Below the pieces are notes generated by a model. The model made no database searches and was not told the DNA's origin. It was given only the letters and a program-made list of their open reading frames with translations. Below, one piece after another: positions 39,826 to 52,984 of a stretch of DNA of 64,000 nucleotides. Location: positions 4,340,001-4,404,000 of the forward strand of contig CM037472.1 in NCBI GenBank assembly GCA_021014325.1, in the 5' to 3' direction. A program made the position numbers and the translations under genes. Positions within the stretch are counted from its first letter, which is position 1; each line of letters starts with the position of its first letter. This DNA comes from Plazaster borealis (taxonomy: Eukaryota; Echinodermata; Asteroidea; Forcipulatida; Labidiasteridae).

Positions 39826-39936
39826 TAACTACAGGTTGTATAAATACTAAACTTGCGGGTACAACCATTTCTACAATCTTTTTTGGAGGAGTGTTGACGT
39901 TTCGAACAGTATACTCTGCTCGTCGTCAGGAGAATT
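39826..39936. mobile_element. Family D foldback fragment
   Basis: AAGAAGTAACTACAGG, AAACTTGCGGGTACAACC, TTTCGAACAGTATACTCTGC. One arm of the element seen complete at 3449. Confidence 0.65.
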
Positions 39937-40009
39937 GTTATTATTGTTATTATTTATTTGACAAATGATACAAGAAAACAAAATATTGGCATTTAGAAGT
40001 GACTATTAT

Positions 40010-40135
40010 ACACATATTGACTGGCAATGAGGTAACTAGTGTACGTCTATTCCCCCGAGGGACTTTGAGTGACCAGAAGAGGGAGCTATTGAATAGACGT
40101 GCACTAGTGACCGAATTATGCCAGTCAATATGTGT
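40010..40135. mobile_element. Foldback element, 126 bp
   Basis: ACACATATTGACTGGCA and GGTAACTAGTGTACGTCTAT pair with ATAGACGTGCACTAGTGACC and TGCCAGTCAATATGTGT. The arms are about 45 bp with one small bulge. It may equally be a hairpin RNA locus. Confidence 0.75.
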
Positions 40136-40139
40136 TTTA

Positions 40140-43100
40140 TAACACACCTCGGTCTTAAATGTGAAATAAGAAAAGAAACTTCGAAAAGAAAGGAAGTTTT
40201 TTAGTTGCTGTTCACGGTTCACGTCAAGAGAGGGCGCTGTAAGCAGGCACTATTTTAAAAGACTAGTGCCCGGCGGGCACTATTCCTGCAAAACGCGCGC
40301 GCGATCACTAGACTAGATATTAGTTCACCCCACGTGACCGTGTTTCAGCCAACCAGAATACAGAACAAGTAAGAGGTGTATTTTTATAGTAAACTTGTGG
40401 GTACAACCATGTGTAAAATTTCTTTGTTGGAGTGTTGGCTCTGAAATAAGTTGTGAAAGTAGAAACACCAAGAGATGCGAGAGAATGAAATTGAGAAAAT
40501 GGGGTTTAAAGTCGAGTTGTTTATTGAAACTAATTTTAATCCCTTTTGGATGTTTTTTATCAGAAAGGAAGTTGCCAATATAAAATAAGATATATGTTGG
40601 CATTTAAATTTACAATTTTGTTTGTTGTTGAAAATGTCACCCCTGTTGGCCTGTTTTGGCTTGTTTCTCCATACTGATATTTCCGACAAACGACTCATTT
40701 AGCTTGATCACATCACAATTGAGCTTAAACCGTCACAGGTTTAGTGCTAATTTATACCTTGGGTCACTCAAGGGGCAGATAGAGCCTCCTGGTCTTAGAC
40801 AATAATAAACAAAAAAGAAATCGGAAAGAGAATACTCATCGTTAATTTGTATCCATGATTGTATTTACTCACCTACCCATCTTCCTGTGGCTCCATGCTT
40901 TGCAAAAAGCCACTGCACTTTCAAATTAAATATAATTTCAAGGAGCATCCTTTGACGCACATTATTAATCCCCTATCTCATTAACAAATAATCAGTGGGA
41001 GGGGGGGGGAAATAAAACGTGTTTATTAAACATCATACATCGCCAGAACTTAATAGAGACTCCTGTAAGTTCAGCAATCTGACGATCGATGATTAATAGC
41101 GCAAGAGAGGGATTTGAAGCAAGCGAGGGCGCATTAAGTATTGACACAACGGACCCAGGCGAATTTATACAGAGGCTAGAGCTCGAATGAATAAGATTTA
41201 TTATTTATTTTTTAAGAATTGTCCCTCGACGTTGTTGACAGTTTTTTTTATTCAAAGGGTCTGTTTGTCTACAAGATCAGTGCCTGAGTTTGTATTAACA
41301 ACAGATCTTCCACTTTTCGATGCATGAACAGGGTTCAACAACTAACCTCCAAGAACTGCCTTGAAGTTGTGTTGTTTCTGAGACAATTCAGCATTTTTAG
41401 GACATAATTTTTCCATTTTATGATTTTTTTCTGTCTTTGTACCCTGGATTTTCTTGTTTAAAGTGATATTGGCTTGTTGTGATTGTATTATTTCTCAGAC
41501 AGTTCAGCATTTGTAGGGCATAATTTTTCCTTTTTATCCATGTTTCACTTTGTACCCTGGATTTGCTTGTAGACAAATAACAAAAGTGTCGTACCATCAA
41601 AAGGTAAAATCAATTTGGATAAATTGATGTATAAATTAATAAAATAAAGCAAACAATTTATTATCAATAATAATTTTCAACTAATTAAGGCACAAGAATC
41701 CTTCAAGAAATCAGGTTTTTGATTGGTTATCAATACAATGGGAATTTTTCCTGGTGTGTTTTTTGTTTTTGAGGTCATATTTTTGTTTCATGCAATATTA
41801 TGAAGCTGTGAATTCTCTGACTATTCTTAGTGCAGAAAACTCTTATTCATATTTGCACCATGCATACAAATTTATAAAAAAAGGGAGATAAAAGAAAATT
41901 GCTAGCATAATATTTTGTATATTATTATTTCTTTGTTAAAAAAAAAACCTCTCCAGAGAAATTTTAACAATCAGTTGAAGGTTAAGAAAAACAAATTCAG
42001 ACGGCATCACAAATGTAGTTTTTTTTTGCCTTCATCTGCAGCACACGTGTAGCGTACACAAAGGAATATTAAATGCCTACATGTACTTGAAATAATAAAG
42101 TACATACGAAAATGTGCATTCACTTCTGCAGTCAAGGTCGTACGTATCAAGTCATTCAAGTTAGTGATTAACATAAGAACAATTCTGATCAATTATGGAG
42201 AATGCTTGCTTAAATTTATTATTTTTCATCATTGCTGGCTTAACTAACTTCAAGGATTATGTGTTTTCAAAAAGATGAAGGGAACTGTCTGAATTTATCA
42301 AGAAATAAATAAATTGACAATTTCATGGTCTCTCGTGTTACACTGTCCAACACATAATATTCATAAGCATTCATAAATGTACAACATTTATGCAAATGAA
42401 GATCACGAAAGAAATTTTCCTTCAAAAAGAAATGTGCAATTTTACCTGGATGAATGACTTCTAAATGTAAAACATAACCTCAGATTGGCACAATGAAATA
42501 AGTGGAAGCCATGAAATTGAGGTTGTATTAGATTCACATTTTTCCATAAATACTAATTTAACAAACAGTTTCACTTTGGCACCTGACTGAGTAACCACAT
42601 TCATGATAAATTTTTTACTAACTGTGTTGAATTATAAAAACTGAAGATATATTTGATGCGGTTTGAGTAGGTTTGTTTTTGTATCTCCCCCCCCCCCCCC
42701 CGAAACCACAACAAAACATTTGTCCCTAATTTGTATGTATTTCAAACCCATAAAGATGTGTTTAATAACTTTATCTTCCCTCAGACTTTGTAACCCTTAT
42801 AACCGTCCCTTGCTTCGGTAAGCCCAAAACCGTACGCTGTTGATTGTATTTACACAGAACTTAAAGATAACGCTTAAACACAGCGGTATTATAAGGAGAA
42901 GCAAATAATGATGAGCTATACAACAGTGACTTCATAGCCATTTTAGCCAATAGCTTTCCCCACGCTAATCACCCCTGTGTATGCTGAGTTAATGGAGAAC
43001 GCTGGCCAGAGACCCTGGGCTTGTGATCAACTGGTTGTTGGTGTCTCGCTGTCCCTAGTGGGTTGATGCACAGATCAGTGGTTGATGCACGATGTATACA

Positions 43101-44316
43101 ACCCACACACACAGTACACACACACACGCAGTCATAAGCTGACTTGAAAACCTGCCACTACTAAGTACAACAAGGTGGTTTCGTTCTCAATGGATAACGG
43201 TGATACACTGGAGTGGTTTCGGCCAAGTAAATGTCAACACTGGAGATGAGCCCCGTGTAACAACAGAAGACAGGAAAACCTATGTGCAGCCTCCTCTTTG
43301 GCTGTGTTTTCCCCTCAGCCCTCTTGAATTTGTCTCTCGGATTTTATTTGATCTTTGGAGTGTTCGGAATCACACGTGGGTCAGTGTATTCTGCACCAGT
43401 GCTTCACACAGTATGCTGACCCCTTGCCTGGATAGATAATATCGTTGTTTTATTGATGACACAACAACAGACATGACAGATATCGGAGGATATGTTATAT
43501 TGCTGGTGGAAACCAAGGATAAACAAATAAAGCTGTTTGGTAAGGCATCGTCGTAAATTCATTTTTATAGATTTGAAGTCGGTTTTTGTGTTAAACCAGT
43601 CTTCTGGGATTTTCTGACGGAAGAATTTCTTTCGCAATGTTGGAATCTTAACTAGATGGTTGGAGTTGGTTTTATTCATTACTGCGCATTTTGTTTGGGT
43701 TTGTAAACCCCCCAAATGATGCTGTCTGCAATTTTGTCTTATGCACTGTTTCATATCATTGTACATGTATACCAATTAAGAAGTACTGTGTCTTATTTTT
43801 TCACTTGTATTGTTGATTCATCAAAACTTACTTTCAAAACATTTGCTCTCTTTTATTGAAATGGATCAGTTGAAATATAAGAAGGCAACTTCTTAATTGT
43901 TCCTTCAAGAAAATGTGAAAATGCATTCATAGTTGTTTTGTATCTCCCAAGGAATTTCTTGTGCCCTTGAATTGAAAAGATTTTCTCCCAGCTGCAATCC
44001 GTAATCAAAGTTTTAGACTGTTGCTGGTATGTACATATGTACATGTACATGCATAGAGCAAGGACCAGATGTCGACGCACTTTAGCCCAAGTGCTTTGTA
44101 TCAGCCATTTCAAAACTGCCCTCAAAACCAAGCTCTTTAAAGCCACTTGATGACATACATGTAGTTTTTAACTTCAATAGCTTGCCATCCTTTCCTTGTG
44201 GTGATTTCTCTTTATTGTTGCAGCATGAGTGCTGACATTTTATTTAGGTCAATCTGTACACTCTACAACTCCAGTCCAACATATCCATCTTTATTTTGAC
44301 CTTTCACCACTAACTG
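40140..44316. other. Non-genic stretch
   Basis: Contains a family D fragment near 40385, two diverged copies of TCAGCATTTTTAGGACATAA / TCAGCATTTGTAGGGCATAA near 41389 and 41507 (a ~118-bp direct repeat), and a C16 run near 42685. No exon-like segment was found. Confidence 0.4.
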
Positions 44317-44714
44317 TTAAAGGGTCTGTATACGTTTGGTAATGACTCTGAAAATTAATAGCAATAAGAACTTACTTTGTAAGAAGTACAGCAGCTTTGG
44401 ATAGTATAATGCATTTTGAGAAACTTTTCACTTGGAAGTACTGCGGTTATGGAAAAAGATATCACTTTTTATCCCAAAAAATTTGAATCTGAGAAGCATT
44501 ACTGACAGTAATGTTTCTCAGATTTGTGTATTCCAATTGCAGATTATTCTTCCCGCGTGGACATAATCGCTCCAGATTTTCAGCAATATCTCGAAAACGC
44601 AACCACCTTTTGAAATGAAATTTTTCACAGGTTAGTTTTTTATGGTATCTACAACTATATCGGATTGAAACAAACAGTGGGTTGCAATTACCAAACGTAT
44701 ACAATCCCCTTTAA
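44317..44714 (-). mobile_element. MITE family B, copy 3 (minus orientation)
   Basis: TTAAAGGGTCTGTATACGTT at the left, ACCAAACGTATACAATCCCC TTTAA at the right; the interior is the reverse complement of copy 1. The 80-codon frame here is the element translated. Confidence 0.88.
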
Positions 44715-44719
44715 TGTTG

Positions 44720-46140
44720 AACAAGTTTGAAGTTCAGTTTCATAACCATGCCATTTTGTGTTTTACTATCCTTGTTGTTTTTTCAGTTCAAAACTCATGT
44801 AGTGTCTCAGTGTGTTTATAGCAGCATGGAAGTAGAAATAGACCAGACACATTTCAGCTGTTGGTTTCAGTGCTGTAATCTAGCATGATGGGGAATTACT
44901 AGCTACCTTGTAATAAAAGTCTGTTTTTTCTGCCCTGCATTTCCTCTCTGAGTGCCTGGGGCCCCCCAGAGGTCTGTGAGTTGTCAATAGACTTTACAAG
45001 CTGACTTCTTGTTCTCAACAAATAATTGCAGAGGAGTATATTTTGACAAGACTTGTATTCCCACACTTTTTCTCCATGTCATGGGAAAAAAAAGAAGTGT
45101 GGAAATATTATGTTGTGATGTTATTCATGAACTGGGATGGTTACACTGTACAGTACAATGTAAATCATTGGTTTGCAAAAGAGAATTCCTTCATTCCAAT
45201 TCTCTAGTATCGAGACCCATGCATATGAAAGGTTTCTGGGAGACTCTTGAGCACATTCATTCAATCCTCATATTGTATAAGTACCTTTGTAAAGCAATTG
45301 TTGATCTCCAAGTGACCGAAGTCATAGCCTTGTTGCCCCTATGAATTTTACCTTTCCCTCACATAGGTTTCCTTTACTTCTCTTTCCTCACCCCCCCCTC
45401 TAACCCCCCCCCCCCCTTAAACCCCTGAAACCCATCAAAAAACCTCAACAAACACAGAAAGAAAAAACACACACCCCCTTGCCCATACAAGAAAGATTCA
45501 CTTTATCCAGAAGCAACTGATTACATTTTGTGTAGCGTTTCACTGTGCTATACAAGGGAAAATGTTCACTGATGTGTACAGTTACACATGATGGAGAGTT
45601 GGCTGGTGAAATATGACAGGAATGATTACAGATCCCCAAAACAAAGGACGCAACCTGTCGTCTTTCTATTGAAATTCACTGACAGTTACAGGATTTATTC
45701 TTTACAAGATGCTAGGTGTCGGGACTAGTATCTTGACATAATACATAAACGTTCACCTGACATTTAGATAACTGAGTTTCCCTCCCCCCCCCCCCCCGCC
45801 TCGCCCAGCAAGATGAAGTACATTTATAATCTACAGAGTAAACATCCTCTAGACAATGTGTAGTAAATATAAATGTCGCTTACCAGATTGCATTATATCA
45901 CACATGGTGTAGGGTAAAAGCAGAAAGAATGTCGTTCTTTCTCTCTCCGCTGCAATTATTATGTCTACTAAACTGGTTGGGGTTCCTGCTGCAATTATTA
46001 CGTTACTAAACTGTTTGGGATTCTCGCTTCTTAAGAACTAAAGAGGGACACTGTTCCTTTCCTCATGGATAAATAAGGATTAATTTCCTAGTTATACAGC
46101 AGTTTGTAACTTAAAATATCAAAATTATCATGGAAATTAT
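44720..46140. other. Non-genic stretch
   Basis: A 111-codon plus-strand frame (45009-45344) is present but lacks motif and splice context. C-runs occur near 45395 and 45787. A duplicated CTGCAATTATTA(T/C)G lies near 45950 and 45990. Confidence 0.4.
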
Positions 46141-46142
46141 CA

Positions 46143-46282
46143 TGTAAAAGAATTGGTCTCATACTTCAAAAATGTAGCTCCACGTACCTTGCAGGAAAAA
46201 TACTGAATGTTGAAGCGCCTTGAGCGTCACTGAGTGACGGATATAAGCGCTATATAAGAAGCCACTATTATTATTATTACTA
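46143..46282 (+). mobile_element. SINE 3' fragment (tRNA-Leu type)
   Basis: GTAAAAGAATTGGTCTCATA, ACGTACCTTGCAGGAAAAAT, GTCACTGAGTGACGGATATA and an AGCGCTATATAAGAAGCC end with a TTATTATTA tail. It matches the 3' end of the SINE at 56289. Confidence 0.75.
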
Positions 46283-46288
46283 CATAGA

Positions 46289-46368
46289 CCCCCTTGCATA
46301 TAATGTCACAAGCTCAAACAGCACCATCGCTGAGGTCAACAGAAGACCTATCATTGGCCGAGAGTTGT
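46289..46368 (-). repeat. CCAAT/CRE-bearing dispersed repeat, copy 4 (inverted, partial)
   Basis: ATAGACCCCCTTGCATATAA, GTCACAAGCTCAAACAGCAC, CCATCGCTGAGGTCAA and CCTATCATTGGCCGAGAGTT, the reverse complement of the other copies. Confidence 0.65.
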
Positions 46369-46964
46369 GCACGGTGCGGACCCCGTACTTATTGTATTAC
46401 TTAAGCCACGGGGGCTTGTGCAATAGGGTTTATTGGCACATGTACAGAATGTAATTGTGTACAAAATACTGCAGTTGCATTTGTAATTCAATTATTTCCA
46501 AGCATTTTGTATGCCAGGCATCCGAGCAACCACTGTTTCTAAGGCAGGTCATGTATTTGGGGGTGAGCGCTGTCACAAGATTTGACTGTCGATGAAGAAG
46601 TTGTTCCTCTCCCCCCCCTCCCTCCCCTCCTTCATCCTTGGAATGCGACTCCTTAAAATCAGGATCTGACAGTCTCAGGTCATGCATACAAATTCAAGTG
46701 TGTTCTGTACATGAATGCTTCCATAGTTGACAAGTGAATTTCGCATTTCGGGAACTTGCCTCCAGATTTCCTTCTTCTTCTGAATGTTGTAGCTTCAGAG
46801 AGCACCAGAATAGAGGTTTCATGAATATTAAAATCAATCATTGAAACAATAAAAGGACTTGAAGTTGAGATGAAACGAAAGAATGAACACCAAGGCTACA
46901 TATTGATTGTTATTAGAAACCTATTGTGTATGATAATAATAGCAATGAGCTGTATACATGTATC

Positions 46965-47215
46965 AGGTTGGCTTAGTGGTTTCTTTCCCTGCCTTTCACC
47001 TCTGTGGTTCCGGTTCGAATCCCACCTCAGACCGGAGCCTTGCACGTGGATTGGGTTTTCAGTCCCTACCTGATTGCGTGGGTTTTCCCCATTGGGGTTT
47101 TTCCTCCTACATCTAAACCTGAGCATGTCTTCTCGTTTCCTATTCATCCTGTTATTGGCGCTAATTGTGCTGTTGGATGTGTAATCAAAAAAATAAATAG
47201 AATAAAGAAATAAAT
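46965..47215 (+). mobile_element. tRNA-derived SINE, second type, longer copy
   Basis: The head GTTGGCTTAGTGGTTTCTTT and GGTTCCGGTTCGAATCCCAC (B box) is followed by GGAGCCTTGCACGTGGATTG, GTTTTCCCCATTGGGGTTTT and an end in AAAAAAATAAATAGAATAAA. Same family as 10495. Confidence 0.75.
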
Positions 47216-47219
47216 AATT

Positions 47220-47855
47220 TGGGACTTCTTAACCAAGCATCATTCCTATGATCACTTCCAACCCACCAAAATCCAACTGCATGTTTTGAAACCCCCTAGT
47301 ACCTATGTGAAATGTCTAATTACTTTTATATTACATTTGGTATAAACTAGGTCCATATACGTTTAGTCTGATATAAGATTAGACCAATCACACTCTTGAT
47401 GGGTATTTGGCAGGGGTCTGTATAATGGGTCCAAAATGCCCCAAAACGCCCTTTTCAAGTGGTTTTTTGACAACGTAGGACAGATTACTGACAGATTTAC
47501 TAATTTTTCCCAATAATAATTTGTATCCAGTCTACTGAGAAATTAAAAAATGGTTCCTTAAATCCTTCAAGTAAAATAAAAGGGTGAATATGCCTAAATT
47601 AAGGTTTTAATGTGCAATGTAGACTATTGTGCACTGAGCAATTGTGCAACAAGATAGTACCAGAAATGCACGCATAACCAAAAATGCACGCTCAGTGACG
47701 TGCCATGAATAATGGTTTGAATAATGAATGCCGCGTGACCTCCAATCCTCCAATCAAATGACAAGAATTTACTTGGGTGTTATATAAATGTTATTATTGC
47801 AATAGTATAAATTGTGTTTGTTTTTGTTTTTGCTGCGTAACATTCATCTGACTAC
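47220..47855. other. Non-genic stretch
   Basis: No repeat or exon recognised apart from AAATGCACGC repeated near 47667 and 47682. Confidence 0.4.
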
Positions 47856-48236
47856 TAAAGGCATCGTACACCTTTGGAAATTGTCAAAGACCAGTGTTCT
47901 CACTTGGTGTATCCCAACATGTGCAAAAAATAACAAGCCTGTGAAAGTTTGGGCACAACTGGTCATCGAAGTTGCAAGAAAATGATGAAAGAAAAAACAC
48001 CCTTTATTGTACAAATTTGTGTGCTTTCAGATTAGGAATAAAAACTTCTTGCAAGAAGTTTTTATTATTTTAGTGAGAAATTACCTCTTTCTCAAAAACT
48101 ACATGTACGTTACTTCAGAGGGAGTCGTTTACTACAATGTTTTATACTATCAACAGCTCTCCGTTGCCTGTTCCCAAGTAAGTTTTTATGCTAATATTTG
48201 TTCTGAGTCATTACTAAACGTGTACGATGCCTTTAA
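47856..48236 (+). mobile_element. MITE family C, copy 2
   Basis: TAAAGGCATCGTACACCTTT at the left, AAACGTGTACGATGCCTTTAA at the right; interior as at 19301, to which it is very similar. Confidence 0.85.
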
Positions 48237-48239
48237 ATA

Positions 48240-49059
48240 GGAGGAGGAAAAAGCATTTAGATTCCAATATTTACAAAAAACGTGTCCAAGACACATGTTG
48301 AATACATGAAGCTTCACTTACTATGACAAGAAGTGAGGATTTCCACTCCTAATTTTTGTACCCAAAATAAGCTTGGTCAGGTAATAGTGTCGTTCTCTCA
48401 TAAACACCAGCCGCTTCGTCTTGGTTGAAAAAGAGGGGAGGGGCATAAGCCCCCTCTTCCACTCAAAACCCTTACTTCCCCCTCCTTTTGCCCCCAAATG
48501 AGAAAAATGCTCAAATGAATGGTTTAATACCATAACTGTCCCCCCAAATTATGGCCCCCGCTTGCCCCTCCCCAATGAAAATGTCTGGTAACGCAACTGG
48601 TGGACCTCGTTCCATTACAGCCCCCCCCCAATGGATTTCAATCCTTTAAAAGTGCATTGTGTAAATGTTGTATAGCATCACTGTGCAGCCAATATTCTCT
48701 AATTACGTTTCCATCCTGGCATTGTCATGGCAATTAACTATCCATATTGAGGCATTGTATTGTGCAGTAATAGTCATATTGGTGTGTGTTCCAGTTGCCA
48801 CTTAAATTTGATAGGGACCTGTGGAGCGGTAGTGGTATTATGTTAATGGGGGTGCTTTTAATTTGGCAGTTTCCATACTTAGTTCGAAGGTAGGGTGATT
48901 GTTTGGGGGGTTTTTGTCAACAAATCTGATTTATAGGCACAATTTTCAAAAAAATACAATAAAAGTCACCTGCGGTTGGATGGTGTGTTTATTGAAAACT
49001 GGAGGTTGGAAATTCATTTACTCTCCCCCAAAAACAATTACATTAAAAGTCTTCTCTCT
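48240..49059. other. Non-genic stretch
   Basis: C-rich patches (CCCCCTCTTCCACTC, ACAGCCCCCCCCCAATGG) and otherwise AT-rich sequence. No gene seen. Confidence 0.4.
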
Positions 49060-49457
49060 TTAAAGGGATAGTATACGTTTGGTATTTGGAACGCGCTGTT
49101 TGTTTCAATCCTATATAGTTGTAGATTACCATAAAACTAACCTGTGAAAATTTCATTTCAAAAAGGTGGTAGCGTTTTTGAGATATTGGCGAAAATCTGG
49201 AGCGGTTATGTCCACGCAGGAAGAATAATCTGCAATTAGAATACACAATCTGAGAAACGTTACTGTCACTGTCAGTACATCTCAGATTCAAAATTTGGGG
49301 GATTAAAAGTGATATCTTTTTTCATAACCACAGTACTTTGAAGTGAAAAGTTTCTCAAAATGCATTATACTATCCAAAGCTGCTGTACTTCTTACCAAGT
49401 AAGTTTTTATTGCCATTAATTTTCAGAGTCATTACAAAACGTATACAGACCTTTTAA
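49060..49457 (+). mobile_element. MITE family B, copy 4
   Basis: TTAAAGGGATAGTATACGTT to CGTATACAGACCTTTTAA, 398 bp, with the standard interior. Confidence 0.88.
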
Positions 49458-49459
49458 GT

Positions 49460-50265
49460 GGCGCTTCATTTATAATGCCACAGTAGGCCTACAGCATTTT
49501 TTTGTTTGTTTTTCTCCCATGCCAACCAAACCAAGGTTTTGAAGGGCAATTATAGTCTGGTCCCTTGTTTTGTACAGTGACAGTTAGTAATTTATAAGTG
49601 CTGTTGCACACTGGGGACATGACACACTTGCCAGCAGCTTTTGATGAGGATCATGTACTGAGCGATTCAAAGCCTAGTGAATATTTTCACTAAAATGCTA
49701 AAAACACTAAACTACGAAAAATTATAATGCCATCAGTCAGCTTTCAGTCATTTGGCAAATGCTAAAATAAAAATAATAAAATTATTGAATGTCGATTTTG
49801 TTTTTAGTTGCTGAGTTGCATTCTTTGTTTGTTCAACAGAGGAAAGTTAATGTTGTGGTACTTGCACATGTTGTGAAATTGCACTCTAATTATTGGCAAT
49901 GTTTTCCGACATAGAATACATGTTTGTTAATTATTCATTTCCCAATCTATTGGAACTAGAGAGATTGCAATCAAGGGAAAGTACCTCATTCTTTGTTTAT
50001 TGAAGAGAACCTTTTATTCCCATTATACTGGAGTTTTCAATAAACATGCAAAACAACTAGAGACAAATTGGTTAAAAAAAATAAAATGTTTTGTCTTGGA
50101 TTTTGCATTAAAATTCATTATACGTGTAGGTATGTGTTTATTTTGATTACAATGCTGATTTGGGGCCTCTACAAAATGCTGTTTCCTTTACTTGGACAGG
50201 ATTTTGATGTGAAAGAAATGTTTCTCTACGGATGATAAATGCATTTTTTTAATTAAAAAAAAATA
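49460..50265. other. Non-genic stretch
   Basis: AT-rich, no repeat family or exon recognised. Confidence 0.4.
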
Positions 50266-50269
50266 TATA

Positions 50270-50545
50270 TTCTTCTGACATTGTATGGGTGGCTTGTGCG
50301 TACAGTATAACATTCACCTCTCACCACTGGCCCTGGTTCGATTCCCAGCTGTGAGTAGAGTTTTGCGTTCGGTTCTCTCCTGTGCCACAAGGGTTTTTCT
50401 CCCTGGGCCCTTCTGGTTTTTACTCCTTCCAGCTCCGTGGTCATATATGGGTTGATGTGACTCGCTGGGTGGGATTCAAACCCACGACCTTTGCCATTCT
50501 AGAGCAGATGTCTTACCACTAGACCACCGAGCTTGCCGGGTAGCT
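50270..50545. mobile_element. tRNA-like SINE pair
   Basis: On the plus strand, GGCCCTGGTTCGATTCCCAG near 50325 is a B box followed by a SINE-like body (TTTTGCGTTCGGTTCTCTCC). On the minus strand, 50543-50466 reads as a tRNA-like head: GGTCTAGTGGTAAGACATC (A box) and GTGGGTTTGAATCCCAC (B box), with 6 of 7 acceptor pairs possible. Either two head-to-head SINEs or one with a pseudo-tRNA at its end. Confidence 0.55.
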
Positions 50546-50765
50546 AGAGGCAGTTTGAATCAAGGTTTTAGCCAGGATTTGGTAAAAAAGGGTGTTAAAA
50601 TTTGCTGGAAATTTAAAAACTGGCTATCCAAATTGTTCACTTACAATACACTTACATGTAAATGACAGTTAAAACGGAGTGTCCAAATTAAAAACAGGGT
50701 GTCCAAAAGACACCCAGACACCCCTCTGGCTAACACACTATGGTTTGAATCCTGTACTTAGGCCA

Positions 50766-50961
50766 GGGCCCAATTTCATAGAGCTGCTTAAGCACAAAAA
50801 GTAGCTAAGCACAACAAAATTATGCTTACCAGAACAGGGTTACCAGCCAAAATACCATCTCACATGTACAATTTGTGACTGGTATCCTGCTCATTTCTGC
50901 TAAGCAGAAAATTGTTAAGCAATATTTTCTGCTTTTAAAGAAGCTCTATGAAATTGGGCCC
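50766..50961. mobile_element. MITE family A, 196-bp reference-quality copy
   Basis: GGGCCCAATTTCATAGAGCT GCTTAAGC and GAAGCTCTATGAAATTGGGCCC are clean inverted ends. The interior is GTAGCTAAGCACAACAAAAT, GGTTACCAGCCAAAATACCA and TTTGTGACTGGTATCCTGCT. Confidence 0.9.
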
Positions 50962-52685
50962 AGGACTTCAAGTGCATATCGTTTTAATACGCCCATGGAA
51001 CCTGTGTGTAGACACTCTCTCTTAGGCTCTTCTCTTCCTCACATTGGGATCAGTGGTATGGACATGATGGATAGATAGTCCTTAAAGTGCAGTACACTTA
51101 ATTGCTGCTCATAATCCCCATCGAATATATAGTGATCCATTCACATGTACTTTGTCATGACAAAGCGGGAACAAAATTTAAGTAATTTTTTGTTCATATT
51201 GTGATTTTTAATTTTTATTTTTGAGGGGGGGGGGAGCGAGTTGTATCTTTTTGTCTGGAATTATTAAATGACCATGTCTAAAACTGCCGGCATCTCAGAG
51301 AACACAAAGGGTTATTGCAGTAGCTTTCAAGTAAATGTTTTTCATTGAATGTAACATACACCGTTGCATATTTCTTTTATCCATTATAGATTTGGTTAAT
51401 TTTTGTTATTGTTTTTTTTTATGAGAGATTGCCTAATATCACAAGGCCAGAGGGCCACTTCAAGGTGTGGGCTACACTTAACTGATTTGGGCTGTGGACC
51501 CGAATCAACTGCCGCCAGGGGCATGTTGCCACCTACTGGGTTACCTCCTTCACATTCAGTAAGGATGTGGGCCACTAGGATGCCTGGCAGAGCAGAATGC
51601 AATACCTTCCCAGTGGTTAGCGTTTACAATTGTCTCCCTCAGTATGGACGTCAGAATCGCCATTAAGCTCCGCCCCTTATAAACCATTGACCAATTACAA
51701 CCGCAAATACGCGCCCAAACAGGGCTCAAATTTGGGGGAAACATCCACAAGACCAAAGGGCTAGTTGCTCAAAATGTTTGCTGGCCCAGAATTGTTCTAA
51801 CAGGACCAGTTTATCAGGCATACTGTATTTATTTGAACAAGCACTATGACATACGGTAAAAGAGAAGATTTAAATCTCATTTGTCTTTATGGGCATCATG
51901 CTCCATTACTCAATAGAATTTAAATAGGTGTTTATCAGACACAAAGTCAACATTTGAACTTATCTTTTTGTTTTTGGTTAAGACAGTGAGGTTCTATTAT
52001 TCAATTGAAAAACACAAGAATGCTGGACTTGTCCAGTCATGAGTTTACAGGCCCGACACTAAAACTACCGGCCTCGGGCCTGTGGTCCAGTGTAAAAACG
52101 AGCCCTGCCAAAAGTCTGACAGGTTAAAATCCCTTACACAATAGGGAAGTTTAGTTATACTATTTACCTGAATGTGTACTTGAGTGAGTGAATCATTTTT
52201 TGCAGATATCAAATTAAAAAATATGCTAGCTGAGTAAAAATTACAATTGTTTATGTCATTACGTCCACGCAGTTGACTGTATGCAAGCTGGAATGGGCCG
52301 AAAGTGATGACATCATCTGGTAATAGTGCAAACGTTTCGCATTCATGCTAAAAAAAAATTCTCTCTCATTTAACATACAGCTGTCAAACTTCCCTCATAT
52401 AGACAAGTATTACCATTTGCATAGCTGCGTTTCGTCTTTTGTTTGTAGAGTAAGACGTACTTGGCTGTTGAAAGACTGTGGTGGGTAGGGTTTGCTGAAT
52501 CTGTCAATTTGATAGTGATTGCGTAAAACGTTTCACTGATATAAACTGTCAAAAAAATGAACGCATTTCTTTAATACGAAAAGCATGCAGAGATTGATTT
52601 TAATTTGCTTCCCCGAGTCTTCCCCCCCCCCCCCCCGAGTCTCCCAAGTCATTTGAGGATCTCATGACGTCAATCAGATGGCCAT
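50962..52685. other. Non-genic stretch with repeat fragments
   Basis: Fragments near 51660-51760 (TATAAACCATTGACCAATTA, CAAATTTGGGGGAAACATCC) and 52020-52120 (TGCTGGACTTGTCCAGTCAT) relate to the 31267 tandem repeat and the 56745 and 62390 fragments. Open frames of 60-87 codons near 51400 overlap on both strands and lack support. Confidence 0.4.
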
Positions 52686-52690
52686 CCAGA

Positions 52691-52880
52691 GTCCAATTTC
52701 ATAGAGCTGCTCAAGCACAAAAAGTTGCTAAGCACAACAAAACTATGCTTACCAGAATAAGGTTACCAGCCAAACTACCATGTCACATGTACAATTTGTG
52801 ACTGGCATCCTGCTCATTTCTGCTTAGCAGACAATTGTTAAGCACTATTTTCTGCCTAAGCAGCTCTATGAAATTGGGCC
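52691..52880. mobile_element. MITE family A copy
   Basis: GTCCAATTTCATAGAGCTGC and GCAGCTCTATGAAATTGGGCC; interior standard. Confidence 0.85.
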
Positions 52881-52984
52881 AAGAGTCTGCCACCCCCTCC
52901 CTGCTCATGAAGGTGGGTAGTGGAGGCAGACCTGGGTTAGTTACATCACAAGAGACGATGACGGGCAGTAACAATTAAGGTGTA

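Noticed and set aside
45009..45344. 111-codon plus-strand frame
   Set aside because: No family motif, Cys-rich by chance in AT-rich DNA, no splice context.
50466..50543. Functional tRNA gene on the minus strand
   Set aside because: Imperfect acceptor and anticodon stems, ambiguous anticodon, adjacent SINE-like sequence.
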